NCBI GenBank assembly: GCA_031256095.1
Contig: JAIRRG010000226.1
Span: 1-9,699, forward strand
Source of the DNA: Desulfobulbaceae bacterium
Lineage (GTDB): Bacteria > Desulfobacterota > Desulfobulbia > Desulfobulbales > Desulfocapsaceae
DNA: 9,699 nt
Reading direction: 5' to 3'
The notes under the pieces are model-generated. The model had not been told where the DNA came from, did no database searches, and worked only from the letters and a program-made list of their open reading frames with translations. Positions 1 to 6,077 of the stretch are shown here, one piece after another (positions within the stretch are counted from its first letter, which is position 1; every line of letters begins with the position of its first letter). A program made the position numbers and the translations under genes.

Positions 1-140
1 AGAAAAATGAGATTTATTACCATTTCTCTTTTCGATTCGGGTATTATTATATTGGCGACCAGTTCATGAAGCACTGATAACGTCCGTGGCGATCTTTGCC
101 TTTCACCATCACCTCAACCTTATTTTATGGAGGAACCACC

Positions 141-641
141 ATGCCCACCACTCTCGACAATCTGCGCGAAGCCTTTGCCGGCGAAAGCCAAGCCTATCAG
201 AAATATATGGCGTTCGGCAAAAAGGCGGAAAAAGAAGGATTCGCCAATATCGCCAAGCTGTTCTACACCACCGCCGAAGCCGAGCGCGTCCACGCCGAAG
301 GCCACCTGAAGGCCATGGATATGCTGGCGGCCACTATCGACAACCTGCAGGCGGCAATTGCCGGCGAGACTCACGAATACACGAAGATGTATCCGCCGAT
401 GCTCAATCAGGCGGTGGCGGAGGGTAACAAGGCGAAAACGATGTTCAAATTCGCCCTCGGCTCCGAGGAAGTGCACGCCAAGCTCTACACCAAGGCGCTG
501 GAAGCGGCCAAGAAAGGCGCCGATTTGGATGTCAGTGAATTTTATCTCTGCCCGGTCTGCGGTTACATCGAGATCGGCAAAGCGCCGGAGAAGTGCCCGC
601 TGTGCGGCGCTTTGGCGAAAATTTTCACCAAGGTCGCCTGA
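141..641 (+). CDS. rbr: Rubrerythrin (non-haem di-iron peroxidase with C-terminal rubredoxin domain)
   Basis: This is a 166-residue cytoplasmic rubrerythrin. In this family a di-iron four-helix bundle reduces hydrogen peroxide to water, with electrons arriving through a rubredoxin-like Fe(SCys)4 centre. The bundle occupies about residues 1-125 and shows the expected carboxylate and histidine ligands: E15, E48 with H51 (ExxH), E76 with E79, and E109 with H112. The rubredoxin domain follows, with C137-x2-C140 and C152-x2-C155 (CPVCGY and CPLCG). Length is slightly short for the family, mainly in the linker, but complete. The start at 141 is preferred over an in-frame ATG at 96 because GGAGG lies at 129-133, seven bases upstream, and the protein then begins at the usual family position. 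No partner redox gene is visible. The gene converges with the next one, and the upstream 140 nt are AT-rich without a promoter I would defend. Confidence 0.96.
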   Translation: MPTTLDNLREAFAGESQAYQKYMAFGKKAEKEGFANIAKLFYTTAEAERVHAEGHLKAMDMLAATIDNLQAAIAGETHEYTKMYPPMLNQAVAEGNKAKTMFKFALGSEEVHAKLYTKALEAAKKGADLDVSEFYLCPVCGYIEIGKAPEKCPLCGALAKIFTKVA

Positions 642-679
642 TTTCGCTCGCGGGCGGGCCTTGCCGCCAACAAGCCATT

Positions 680-722
680 GACCGGCCTGCCTCAGGCTTC
701 CGCCTGATTGCGCAGGCCGGTC
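680..722. terminator. Long two-part hairpin between convergent genes (possible bidirectional terminator)
   Basis: GACCGGCCTGC (680-690) is exactly complementary to GCAGGCCGGTC (712-722). Inside it TCAGGC (692-697) pairs with GCCTGA (702-707) around a TTCC loop. The structure lies in the rbr/coiled-coil gap and covers the last ten codons or so and the stop codon of the minus-strand gene. Neither side has a clear T tract, so an intrinsic terminator is only inferred from position and stem strength. It could instead protect 3' ends or be a palindromic unit that extended the C-terminus. Confidence 0.5.
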
Positions 723-1141
723 ACTTCCGCCGCCGTCAATTGCCGACACTCCCCGGCCAGCGTCAGCACCAGCCAGCCATCGTCCTGACGCCGAGCCGCG
801 ACGAGACAATCAATTTCCGAACCATCGGCCAGCCGCAGGGCGCAGACACGGTACTGGTCAAGGGTATAAATTTCCCGCAGTGGCGTTTGCCTAGCTAATT
901 CTTTGAAGCGGGCGGTTTCGCCGTCAAGTTTTTGCAGCCTCTGGTATTCCTCCGGATCAATGACGGCGATTGATTCCTTCAGCTCGCTCAGTTGCCGCTT
1001 CATCCCGGCAATCTTGCTGATGGTCTCTTCAAGATCGGCGCGGTTGCCGCTGGGAATGGTGGCGAGGATCTGCTTGTGGAGCTCAATGTCTCGCTCGATG
1101 AAATGAATTTTCTGATAAACGGTGTGCAGGCGTGCGTTCAT
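692..1141 (-). CDS. Unrecognised 149-residue coiled-coil protein
   Basis: I do not recognise the family. Residues about 5-85 are charged and heptad-like (helical, with leucine/isoleucine spacing typical of a coiled coil). Residues about 90-132 look like short beta strands (REIYTLDQYRV, then LADGSEIDCLVAAR, then WLVLTLAG). The C-terminus is short and polar. There is no signal peptide or membrane segment, so a cytoplasmic protein is likely. Cysteines at 100, 112 and 132 are not in a CxxC arrangement. ATG at 1141 is the only reasonable start because an in-frame TAA lies one codon upstream. No ribosome binding site is visible, and an ATTATA-type sequence sits only a few bases before the ATG, which would fit a leaderless message. 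The start abuts repeat copy A, and the stop is inside the hairpin shared with rubrerythrin. Confidence 0.7.
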   Translation of the reverse strand: MNARLHTVYQKIHFIERDIELHKQILATIPSGNRADLEETISKIAGMKRQLSELKESIAVIDPEEYQRLQKLDGETARFKELARQTPLREIYTLDQYRVCALRLADGSEIDCLVAARRQDDGWLVLTLAGECRQLTAAEVTGLRNQAEA

Positions 1142-1153
1142 GGCTTATAATAT

Positions 1154-1299
1154 TTCTAAATGGAAACTTAAATAATTTTCTGTGTCATCGCGAGCAAGGC
1201 GAAGCAATCCATATTATGTATCGAATTGGAAAAATGGATTACTTCGTCACTCTGTTCCTCGCAATGGCTGGGGATACTATATAAGTTTTGACTTATAAA
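1154..1299 (+). repeat. Dispersed palindromic repeat, copy A (MITE/REP-like)
   Basis: This ~146-bp element has a nearly identical partner at 5837-5982 in inverted orientation. Arms TGTCATCGCGAGC...GAAGCAATCCAT (1183-1212) and ATGGATTACTTCGTCAC...CCTCGCAATG (1234-1265) can fold into one long imperfect hairpin. Its right end TATAAGTTTTGACTTATA is itself a perfect 6-bp inverted repeat around TTTTGA. Sequences of this type (CATTGCGAGG...GAAGCAATCC) recur in many bacterial genomes as non-coding dispersed repeats, and their frames give the familiar spurious peptide CHCEE.SDEAI. No transposase is encoded. Copy A lies between the starts of the 149-residue gene and the 3' end of the sensor kinase. Confidence 0.85.
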
Positions 1300-1314
1300 C
1301 CAAATAAGATATGG

Positions 1315-1383
1315 TCAGTTCGACGAAGACTTTTTCGACACCGCGAAACCGGTTGAGGCCATGAACTGAAGCACGTCGATCAT
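1315..1383 (-). pseudogene. 22-codon frame coupled to the kinase stop, possible response-regulator remnant
   Basis: The kinase stop and a following ATG overlap as TGATG (1385-1381), the arrangement expected for a translationally coupled second gene. The frame begins MIDVL, compatible with the first strand of a receiver domain, but then runs QFMASTGFAVSKK and stops at 1315, 16 nt before the edge of repeat copy A. No receiver-domain aspartates are present. I infer that a cognate regulator gene may have been lost at this junction; the five matching residues alone are weak evidence and the frame may be meaningless. Confidence 0.2.
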
Positions 1384-2972
1384 CAGGCACCGCCTCTGCC
1401 CGCCTCAGCGGCGAGCGGCAAAAAACACTCCATGCGTGTACCGCGCCCCGGCTCGCTATGGGCGACGATACCGCCGCCGTGTTCCTCGATGATTTGCACC
1501 GACAGGGCCAGACCGAGGCCAGTGCCGGTGCTCTTGGTCGTGAAATAGGGGTCGAAAATTTTCGGCAGGTTTTCCGGGGCAATGCCGCAACCGGTGTCGG
1601 CGACCGTCAGTTTTGCCCGCTTCCCTTCCACCGCCACGGCAACATCAATTCGCCCGTCGTCCTTCACCTTGTCCATCGCCTGCATGGCGTTCATGAGAAG
1701 ATTCAAGAGGACCTGGCTCAATTTATCCGCATCGGCATCGACCACGGCCTCGACCGTCGCGGAAAACTCCAGCGCCACCCCGATGGCGGCGGCATCCGGG
1801 CGCATCAGTTCCACCGCGTGCCGCGCCGCCCCATTTAAGGACATCCTCGTCTTCTCCAGCCGCGGCGGCCTGGCGTAGGCCAACAGATCACCGATGGCGC
1901 GGTTCAGCCGCCCCACCTCCTGAATCAATAGATCCGCCGCGCCATCTTCGCGGGAATCTTCCGGAAGCTTTTCTTTCAAAATCAGGGCCAGACCTTTAAT
2001 CGAACTGAGGGGATTGCGCAACTCATGGGCGACGCCAGCGGCCATTTTGCCGAGAGCGGCCAGGCGTTCATGGCGGCGCAACTCCTGTTCCAGCCGCCCC
2101 AGCCGTTCCTGCGAGCCGCGCAAACCCTGGACGGCGATCAGCGACAGCCAGCCGCCCAGTCCAACCAACAGCAAACTGGCGGTCAAGGCGAATATTTGCC
2201 ACATCTGGCGGCGGACGGCGGCGTTGAAACGCTGCGGATCCAGGATAACGACGAGGCTTAACCGCTTCTCATCCAACTGACGCAATTCTTCCTGCCAGGC
2301 TGCCCAGCGCGGCGACATATGGCCGCCGCCCGCGCTTTCGCCCATATGCCGGTGACGGCCAAAAGGGAATAGCCCGGAGGGCGGCCCGTTGCCGGCAAAG
2401 GGCAGGCGCAGCCCAGTGCGGTAACGGAGAGCAACGAGGAAGAAACCGGAGAGCGGCCCGGATTTTACGCGCCGCAAGGCCACCTGCCCCGGTTCCAGGC
2501 TGGCGACAAAGCGCCCGTCGTCGGCTTCCAGTTGCCCTTGCTGGCCGTCTTCGCCGTCAGCAAGAACCTGACCATCGCCATCGACGAGATAAACGGCCCG
2601 CACGTCATCATCATTTTGCAGCTGGTCGATCGCCTGGCGCATCCGCTCAACAAATTGCGGCGGCGCCGGACTGGTTTCACCGCCTTCGCCCTTGTCCTCG
2701 GCCACAGCCGACAGCGACACGCGCAGCCCAGTATGCACCGCCGACATCAGGCCACGCCCTTTGAGTTCCAGCGTCTCATCGCGCAGACGCAGCTCACGCC
2801 GGTAGTTGCTGAAAGCGAAGACGGCGAGAAGGGCCACCAGAATCAAACAGGCAGCGGCCATCAGCCAAGGACTGATGAAAACCAGGCGGCTGGATGACTG
2901 ACTGGACAGCTGGCTGGACGGTTTCACAGTTTCTGCCCCACCAGAGGTAAAATTTTTTCGCGCCTGGCCCAT
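1383..2972 (-). CDS. Membrane sensor histidine kinase, ZraS/HydH-like
   Basis: This 529-residue inner-membrane sensor kinase has a transmembrane helix at about 34-54, a periplasmic sensor domain at about 55-257, a second helix at about 258-281, and a cytoplasmic HisKA plus HATPase_c core. The H box AAGVAHELRNPLSSIKG carries the phosphorylated H316. The N box has N424/N428 (NLLMNAM), the G1 box is DTGCGI (459-464) and the G2 box is GTGLGLAL (483-490). The H-box wording matches the NtrB-like ZraS/HydH class, which senses envelope stress or metals and phosphorylates sigma-54 activators. No HAMP or PAS domain is obvious. The sensor part contains a His-rich stretch GRHRHMGESAGGGHM (205-219). The start is uncertain: ATG at 2972 lacks a Shine-Dalgarno, while GTG at 2927 (residue 16) follows GGTGGGG and overlaps the stop of a small upstream frame. 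No response regulator is adjacent; repeat copy A lies about 85 nt beyond the stop. Confidence 0.92.
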   Translation of the reverse strand: MGQARKNFTSGGAETVKPSSQLSSQSSSRLVFISPWLMAAACLILVALLAVFAFSNYRRELRLRDETLELKGRGLMSAVHTGLRVSLSAVAEDKGEGGETSPAPPQFVERMRQAIDQLQNDDDVRAVYLVDGDGQVLADGEDGQQGQLEADDGRFVASLEPGQVALRRVKSGPLSGFFLVALRYRTGLRLPFAGNGPPSGLFPFGRHRHMGESAGGGHMSPRWAAWQEELRQLDEKRLSLVVILDPQRFNAAVRRQMWQIFALTASLLLVGLGGWLSLIAVQGLRGSQERLGRLEQELRRHERLAALGKMAAGVAHELRNPLSSIKGLALILKEKLPEDSREDGAADLLIQEVGRLNRAIGDLLAYARPPRLEKTRMSLNGAARHAVELMRPDAAAIGVALEFSATVEAVVDADADKLSQVLLNLLMNAMQAMDKVKDDGRIDVAVAVEGKRAKLTVADTGCGIAPENLPKIFDPYFTTKSTGTGLGLALSVQIIEEHGGGIVAHSEPGRGTRMECFLPLAAEAGRGGA

Positions 2973-3091
2973 GTTATCGGCCAGGCTTGGCTGACTGGCA
3001 TATACGATCCATGGGCAATGCTGGCGCCGGTGATGGTCTTACACCCACGGACTGCCAGAGGCCGCTCCCGCGCTTTCGACAACACCGGCAT
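2924..3091 (-). CDS. Candidate 55-residue small ORF upstream of and coupled to the sensor kinase
   Basis: ATG at 3091 is preceded by GGAGG (3102-3098) at six-base spacing, the best ribosome binding site in this stretch. The 55-residue frame ends in a TGA that overlaps the possible kinase start GTG (2927) as GTGA. The peptide (MPVLSKARERPLAV... ending PLVGQKL) resembles nothing I know, is basic, and has no clear signal peptide or membrane segment. Its 3' part shares DNA with the first 15 kinase codons in another frame if the kinase begins at 2972. It may be a real small protein, a leader that couples kinase translation, or chance. Confidence 0.3.
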   Translation of the reverse strand: MPVLSKARERPLAVRGCKTITGASIAHGSYMPVSQAWPITWARREKILPLVGQKL

Positions 3092-3207
3092 AGATTTCCT
3101 CCCGGGTAGACGGGGAGAGCTGCGGGAGGCAAGCATTGTCATGAAATTGCTATGGTAATTCAGGAACAATAGCCCGACAAGCCTGATTATCGTTGGCGTC
3201 GGCAATG

Positions 3208-3236
3208 TTGACCACCAGGAACATCCGTGGTAACAG
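3208..3236 (+). promoter_or_regulatory. Probable sigma-70 promoter of tRNA-Arg
   Basis: TTGACC (3208-3213) is separated by 17 bases from TAACAG (3231-3236), placing a start site about 6-7 nt before the mature tRNA end. The -35 box is a 5/6 match; the -10 box is poor. Position and spacing are the main support. Confidence 0.4.
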
Positions 3237-3249
3237 GAACGACGTTCGC

Positions 3250-3325
3250 GCGCCCGTAGCTCAGTGGATAGAGCACCAGGCTTCGAACCTGGGTGTCGGG
3301 GGTTCAAATCTCTCCGGGCGCGCCA
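3250..3325 (+). tRNA. tRNA-Arg (anticodon TCG), CCA encoded
   Basis: A complete 76-nt cloverleaf. The acceptor GCGCCCG (3250-3256) pairs with CGGGCGC (3315-3321), followed by discriminator G and encoded CCA (3323-3325). The anticodon stem is CCAGG/CCTGG around loop CTTCGAA (3281-3287), giving anticodon TCG, which reads CGA and related arginine codons after wobble modification. The variable loop is GTGTC. The T arm is GGGGG/CTCTC with TTCAAAT and includes two G-T pairs. The gene lies 19 nt before rarA on the same strand. Tests for integration would look here, because tRNA 3' ends are common attachment sites, but no partial tRNA copy is seen in the window. Confidence 0.97.
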
Positions 3326-3344
3326 CCCTTCCCCCCTCGCCACC

Positions 3345-4679
3345 ATGCCCCGCCCTTCCCTCTTCGATCCACCCGGCCAGCCGCCTCGGCCAGCCGATAC
3401 GCCTTTGGCCGAGCGCGTCCGCCCCAGTCAGCTGGAAAATATTGTCGGCCAGGAAAAGCTGTTGCGTCCCGGTTCGACGCTGCACACGATGATCAGTCAG
3501 GACAGCTACAGCTCATTTATCCTGTGGGGACCGCCAGGCACCGGCAAAACCACCATCGCCCGCCTGATCGAAAAAATGACCAAACACCACTTCGTGTCGC
3601 TGAGCGCCGTCCTCAGCAAAATCACCGAAGTGAAAAGTTTAATGGAAGAGGCAAGACGCCTGCTTTTAAGCGAGGGCCGCCGGACGCTGGTCTTCGTCGA
3701 TGAAATTCACCGTTTCAACACTGCCCAGCAAGACGCCTTCTTGCCCTATGTTGAATCAGGCGCCATCATACTGTTGGGCGCGACTACGGAAAATCCGTCG
3801 TTCGAGGTGATCCCGGCCCTCTTGTCGCGCTGCCATGTCTTTGTCTTGGAGCCGCTCGCCGACGGCGACATCATCACCGTTATGGGCCGCGCCCTGCCGA
3901 TGCTGGCCCAGGAGTTGACCCTTGATGACAGCGCCCTGCGCCTGCTGGCCGAACTGGCTGGCGGTGACGGTCGGCGGGCCCTTAACTTCGTGGAAATGGT
4001 GGCGCGCAATGCCGGCCACGGCCAAGCGGTTGACGCCAAGGCGGTGCAAGAGGCGATTAACCAGCGGTCGATGTTTTACGACAAGGGCGGCGAGGAGCAT
4101 TACAATTTAATTTCGGCGCTGCACAAATCGGTGCGTGGCAGCGACCCGCAGGCGGCCATCTACTGGTTGGCGCGGATGCTTGAGGCCGGCGAGGACCCGC
4201 TTTATATCGCCCGGCGCATGGTGCGCTTCGCCAGCGAGGATATTGGCCTCGCCGACCCGCAGGCGCTGGCGCAGGCCGTGGCCGTCAAAGAGGCCGTCCA
4301 TTTTCTCGGTATGCCGGAGGCCAACACCGCCCTCACCCAACTGGTGATCTATCTGGCCGTCGCCCCGAAAAGCAACGCCTGCTACACCGCCTATCTGCAA
4401 GCTAAAGATGATGCCCGCCGCGGCAGCCATCTCAAGGTGCCGCTGCACATCAGAAACGCCCCGACCCGTCTCATGAAAGAACTCGGCTACGGCAAAGATT
4501 ATCGCTACGCCCACAACTGCCAGGATAGCTACAGCTACCAGCGCTGCTTCCCCGACGGCATGGAAGAAAAGGTCTACTATCAGCCGTCGGCCTATGGCTT
4601 TGAAAAGGAGGTGGCCAAGCGGCTGGCCTGGTGGCAGGGCTTAAAAGAAAAACAGCTTAAAGAAGAAAAAGAGGAATAA
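3345..4679 (+). CDS. rarA: Replication-associated recombination protein RarA (MgsA), AAA+ ATPase
   Basis: This 444-residue protein is of normal length for RarA/MgsA, the bacterial relative of eukaryotic WRNIP1/Mgs1, a clamp-loader-like AAA+ ATPase that acts at stalled replication forks with SSB and RecA. The AAA+ core shows Walker A GPPGTGKT (62-69), Walker B LVFVDEIH (115-122), sensor-1 GATTENPS (145-152) and an arginine-finger motif SRC (161-163). The C-terminal half has the family tetramerisation region, including YIARRMVRFASEDIG and the late KYR-type KDYRYAHNC segment, ending in a lysine/glutamate-rich tail. The start at 3345 is chosen because it is the first ATG outside the tRNA and gives the standard N-terminus (PSLFDPPGQPPRPADTPLAER). 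There is no visible Shine-Dalgarno between tRNA and ATG, so the gene may be read from the tRNA promoter after processing. It converges with aqpZ. Confidence 0.95.
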   Translation: MPRPSLFDPPGQPPRPADTPLAERVRPSQLENIVGQEKLLRPGSTLHTMISQDSYSSFILWGPPGTGKTTIARLIEKMTKHHFVSLSAVLSKITEVKSLMEEARRLLLSEGRRTLVFVDEIHRFNTAQQDAFLPYVESGAIILLGATTENPSFEVIPALLSRCHVFVLEPLADGDIITVMGRALPMLAQELTLDDSALRLLAELAGGDGRRALNFVEMVARNAGHGQAVDAKAVQEAINQRSMFYDKGGEEHYNLISALHKSVRGSDPQAAIYWLARMLEAGEDPLYIARRMVRFASEDIGLADPQALAQAVAVKEAVHFLGMPEANTALTQLVIYLAVAPKSNACYTAYLQAKDDARRGSHLKVPLHIRNAPTRLMKELGYGKDYRYAHNCQDSYSYQRCFPDGMEEKVYYQPSAYGFEKEVAKRLAWWQGLKEKQLKEEKEE

Positions 4680-4688
4680 TTCTGACCC

Positions 4689-4723
4689 GTCATTGCCGCG
4701 CCACTAACGCGGCGGGCAATGAC
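4689..4723. terminator. Hairpin between convergent rarA and aqpZ
   Basis: GTCATT (4689-4694) pairs with AATGAC (4718-4723), and GCCGCG (4695-4700) with CGCGGC (4708-4713) around loop CCACTAA, leaving a four-base bulge. It sits in the only gap between two convergent genes, so a shared transcription end is plausible, but there is no real T tract on either side. Confidence 0.4.
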
Positions 4724-4745
4724 ATGTCAAAAAGGGAGGACAAGC

Positions 4746-5438
4746 CTATTTCTCGCCACCACCGATAACGCGATAAACCACGGCGCCAACGACCGCGCCA
4801 ACAATCGGCGCCAGCCAGAAGGCCCACAACTGCTGAATCGCCCAGCCGCCGACAAAAATGGCGACGCCGGTTGACCGCGCCGGATTAACCGAGGTGTTGG
4901 TCACGGGAATGCTGACCAAATGGATCAAAGTTAGGCACAGGCCGATGGCGATCGGAGCGAAACCCTTGGGCGCCCGGCTGTCGGTGGCGCCTAAAATAAC
5001 GATGAGAAACATCGCGGTCATAACCACTTCACAGACCAGGGCCGCCACCATGCTGTAATGGCCAGGCGAATGCTCGGCGAAGCCATTGCAGGCGAATCCC
5101 GAAGCAACCGCATCGAAACCCGGTTTGCCGCTGGCGATGACAAACAAAACCGCCGCCGCCGCCATAGCGCCCAGCACCTGGGCAATGACGTAGCCAGGCA
5201 GGTCTTTGGCGGAGAAACGCCCACCCGCCCACAGACCGACGGAAACCGCCGGGTTGAGATGACAGCCGGAAATGTGGCCGATGGCAAAGGCCATGGTCAG
5301 AACCGTCAGGCCGAAAGCCAGCGATACGCCGAGCAGGCCAATGCCGACATTCGGGAAAGCGGCGGCCAAAACGGCGCTACCGCAACCGCCAAGCACCAAC
5401 CAGAAGGTGCCGAAAAACTCCGCGACCAACTTGTTCAT
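4746..5438 (-). CDS. aqpZ: Aquaporin Z, water channel
   Basis: This 230-residue, six-helix inner-membrane channel belongs to the MIP family and is almost the same length as E. coli AqpZ. Both half-helix motifs are present: NPA at 62-64 (HLNPAVS) and NPA at 185-187 (TSVNPARS). The selectivity filter reads F42, H173, T182 and R188, the same four residues as E. coli AqpZ shifted by one, which marks a strict water channel rather than a glycerol facilitator. The segment LIHLVSIPVTNTSVNPARST is near-diagnostic. Among three clustered ATGs, 5438 is chosen because GGAGG then sits seven bases upstream and the protein begins MNKLVAEFFGTF as in the family; ATG at 5441 is possible, 5453 unlikely because it overlaps the ribosome binding site. 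It is transcribed alone, with a candidate promoter ~80 nt upstream. Confidence 0.96.
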   Translation of the reverse strand: MNKLVAEFFGTFWLVLGGCGSAVLAAAFPNVGIGLLGVSLAFGLTVLTMAFAIGHISGCHLNPAVSVGLWAGGRFSAKDLPGYVIAQVLGAMAAAAVLFVIASGKPGFDAVASGFACNGFAEHSPGHYSMVAALVCEVVMTAMFLIVILGATDSRAPKGFAPIAIGLCLTLIHLVSIPVTNTSVNPARSTGVAIFVGGWAIQQLWAFWLAPIVGAVVGAVVYRVIGGGEK

Positions 5439-5519
5439 CATTCTTCCTCCCATCGAAAATTAAAAGGTGAAAACCCTGCCGACGGCAACATCCCACAACC
5501 GCCAAGACTACTCTCTACG

Positions 5520-5548
5520 AGTATCGGGAAAATCACCGCTGGCGTCAA
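5520..5548 (-). promoter_or_regulatory. Candidate sigma-70 promoter of aqpZ
   Basis: On the minus strand TTGACG (5548-5543) is followed after exactly 17 bases by GATACT (5525-5520). The start site would fall near 5512, giving a leader of about 75 nt. The match is 5/6 and 4/6. Confidence 0.45.
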
Positions 5549-5836
5549 CGGGAATATGGCCCGTTAACCAAAAATTTGCCTTTGCCGTCAACGTCAGCAT
5601 CGTCGCGGTTAGCCGTCTTCCTAGCCGGAAACACCGCTTCACCGACTTTTGCCAAGACACATCAGGGTGGCAAACAGCGTGGCGCCATAAGCCAAGGCGG
5701 CAGTTTTCCCTCGCTGTCCCTGACCTTTTCGTCTATAGTCAGAAAATTTTTTTTTTGCGACTCCGTGGCTGGCCGTCGCTTTTATGGCGCGCCGCCCGGC
5801 GGCCAATGGTTCATACGCGGTGGCGCGCTAATTCGA
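5549..5836. other. Non-coding stretch between aqpZ promoter and repeat B
   Basis: I see no gene here on either strand. It contains a run of ten T (5747-5756) preceded by a weak CTGAC/GTCAG stem (5720-5742), and a stronger hairpin next to repeat B that is listed separately. Open frames crossing it end in translated repeat and lack ribosome binding sites and family resemblance. Confidence 0.6.
5787..5828. repeat. GC-rich inverted repeat beside repeat copy B
   Basis: GCGCGCCGCC (5787-5796) pairs with GGTGGCGCGC (5819-5828), ten base pairs with one G-T, around a 22-nt loop. It ends eight bases before the edge of repeat copy B. There is no matching sequence beside copy A, so it does not look like part of that element. 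Function unknown. Confidence 0.5.
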
Positions 5837-5982
5837 TTTATAAATCAAAACTTATATAGTAGCTCCTGTCATTGCGAGGAACACAGTGACGAAGCAATCC
5901 ATTTTTTCAATTTTCCTCACAACATGGATTGCTTCGCTTCGCTCGCAATGACACAGAAAATTATTCAAGTCTTTATTTAGAA
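5837..5982 (-). repeat. Dispersed palindromic repeat, copy B (inverted relative to copy A)
   Basis: Its reverse complement aligns with copy A over the full ~146 bp, from TTCTAAAT at one end, through TAATTTTCTGTGTCAT, to TATATAAGTTTTGA[C/T]TTATAAA at the other. Internal arms CATTGCGAGGA...GACGAAGCAATCCAT (5870-5902) and ATGGATTGCTTCG...CGCAATGAC (5924-5952) form a hairpin better paired than in copy A. The central loop differs most between copies. The outer end supplies AT-rich promoter-like sequence to adk. No coding capacity is believed. Confidence 0.87.
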
Positions 5983-5991
5983 TGGTATAAT
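5964..5991 (+). promoter_or_regulatory. Candidate adk promoter straddling the edge of repeat B
   Basis: A perfect TATAAT (5986-5991) lies four bases outside repeat B, with a weak -35 TTCAAG (5964-5969) inside the repeat at 16-base spacing. The predicted start site near 5998 gives an ~80-nt adk leader. Confidence 0.5.
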
Positions 5992-6006
5992 AATCGCTTG
6001 TGCCGA

Positions 6007-6042
6007 GGGCAGGTCAGCCGGGCTGGCTGGCGCCCTTTTTAT
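6007..6042 (+). terminator. Terminator-like hairpin in the adk leader
   Basis: GGGC (6007-6010) pairs with GCCC (6032-6035) and CAGCC (6015-6019) with GGCTG (6025-6029), separated by a small internal loop, followed directly by TTTTTAT. It lies between the TATAAT and the adk start, so it could attenuate adk or end transcription leaving the repeat. No leader peptide or known riboswitch is recognised. Confidence 0.45.
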
Positions 6043-6077
6043 CCATTTCGATCAATTTACAGGCTGGAGGAAAAACG

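Noticed and set aside
7..69. 20-codon frame MRFITISLFDSG at the left edge
   Set aside because: No ribosome binding site, no resemblance to anything known; could equally be AT-rich upstream DNA.
120..809. 229-residue minus-strand open frame across rubrerythrin
   Set aside because: It is antisense to a clear rubrerythrin and has low-complexity composition; codon periodicity belongs to the plus-strand gene.
3264..3344. Upstream in-frame ATG for rarA inside the tRNA
   Set aside because: It would translate tRNA sequence and precede the conserved RarA N-terminus.
3092..3346. N-terminal extension of the minus-strand small frame over the tRNA (reading RRDLNPRHPGSKPGALSTE)
   Set aside because: This is the typical false peptide obtained by translating a tRNA antisense; only the part from the ATG at 3091 was kept as a weak candidate.
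5720..5756. Weak CTGAC/GTCAG stem followed by ten T, terminator-like
   Set aside because: Five base pairs with a 13-base loop and no upstream gene on that strand; not supportable as a terminator.
5467..5980. Two plus-strand open frames (to 5859 and to 5980) upstream of adk
   Set aside because: They end in translated repeat (CHCEEHSDEAI-type peptide), lack ribosome binding sites and resemble no family.
1154..5982. Composite transposon flanked by the inverted repeats
   Set aside because: No transposase or integrase is encoded and the enclosed genes are housekeeping; an inversion-prone repeat pair is the simpler reading.
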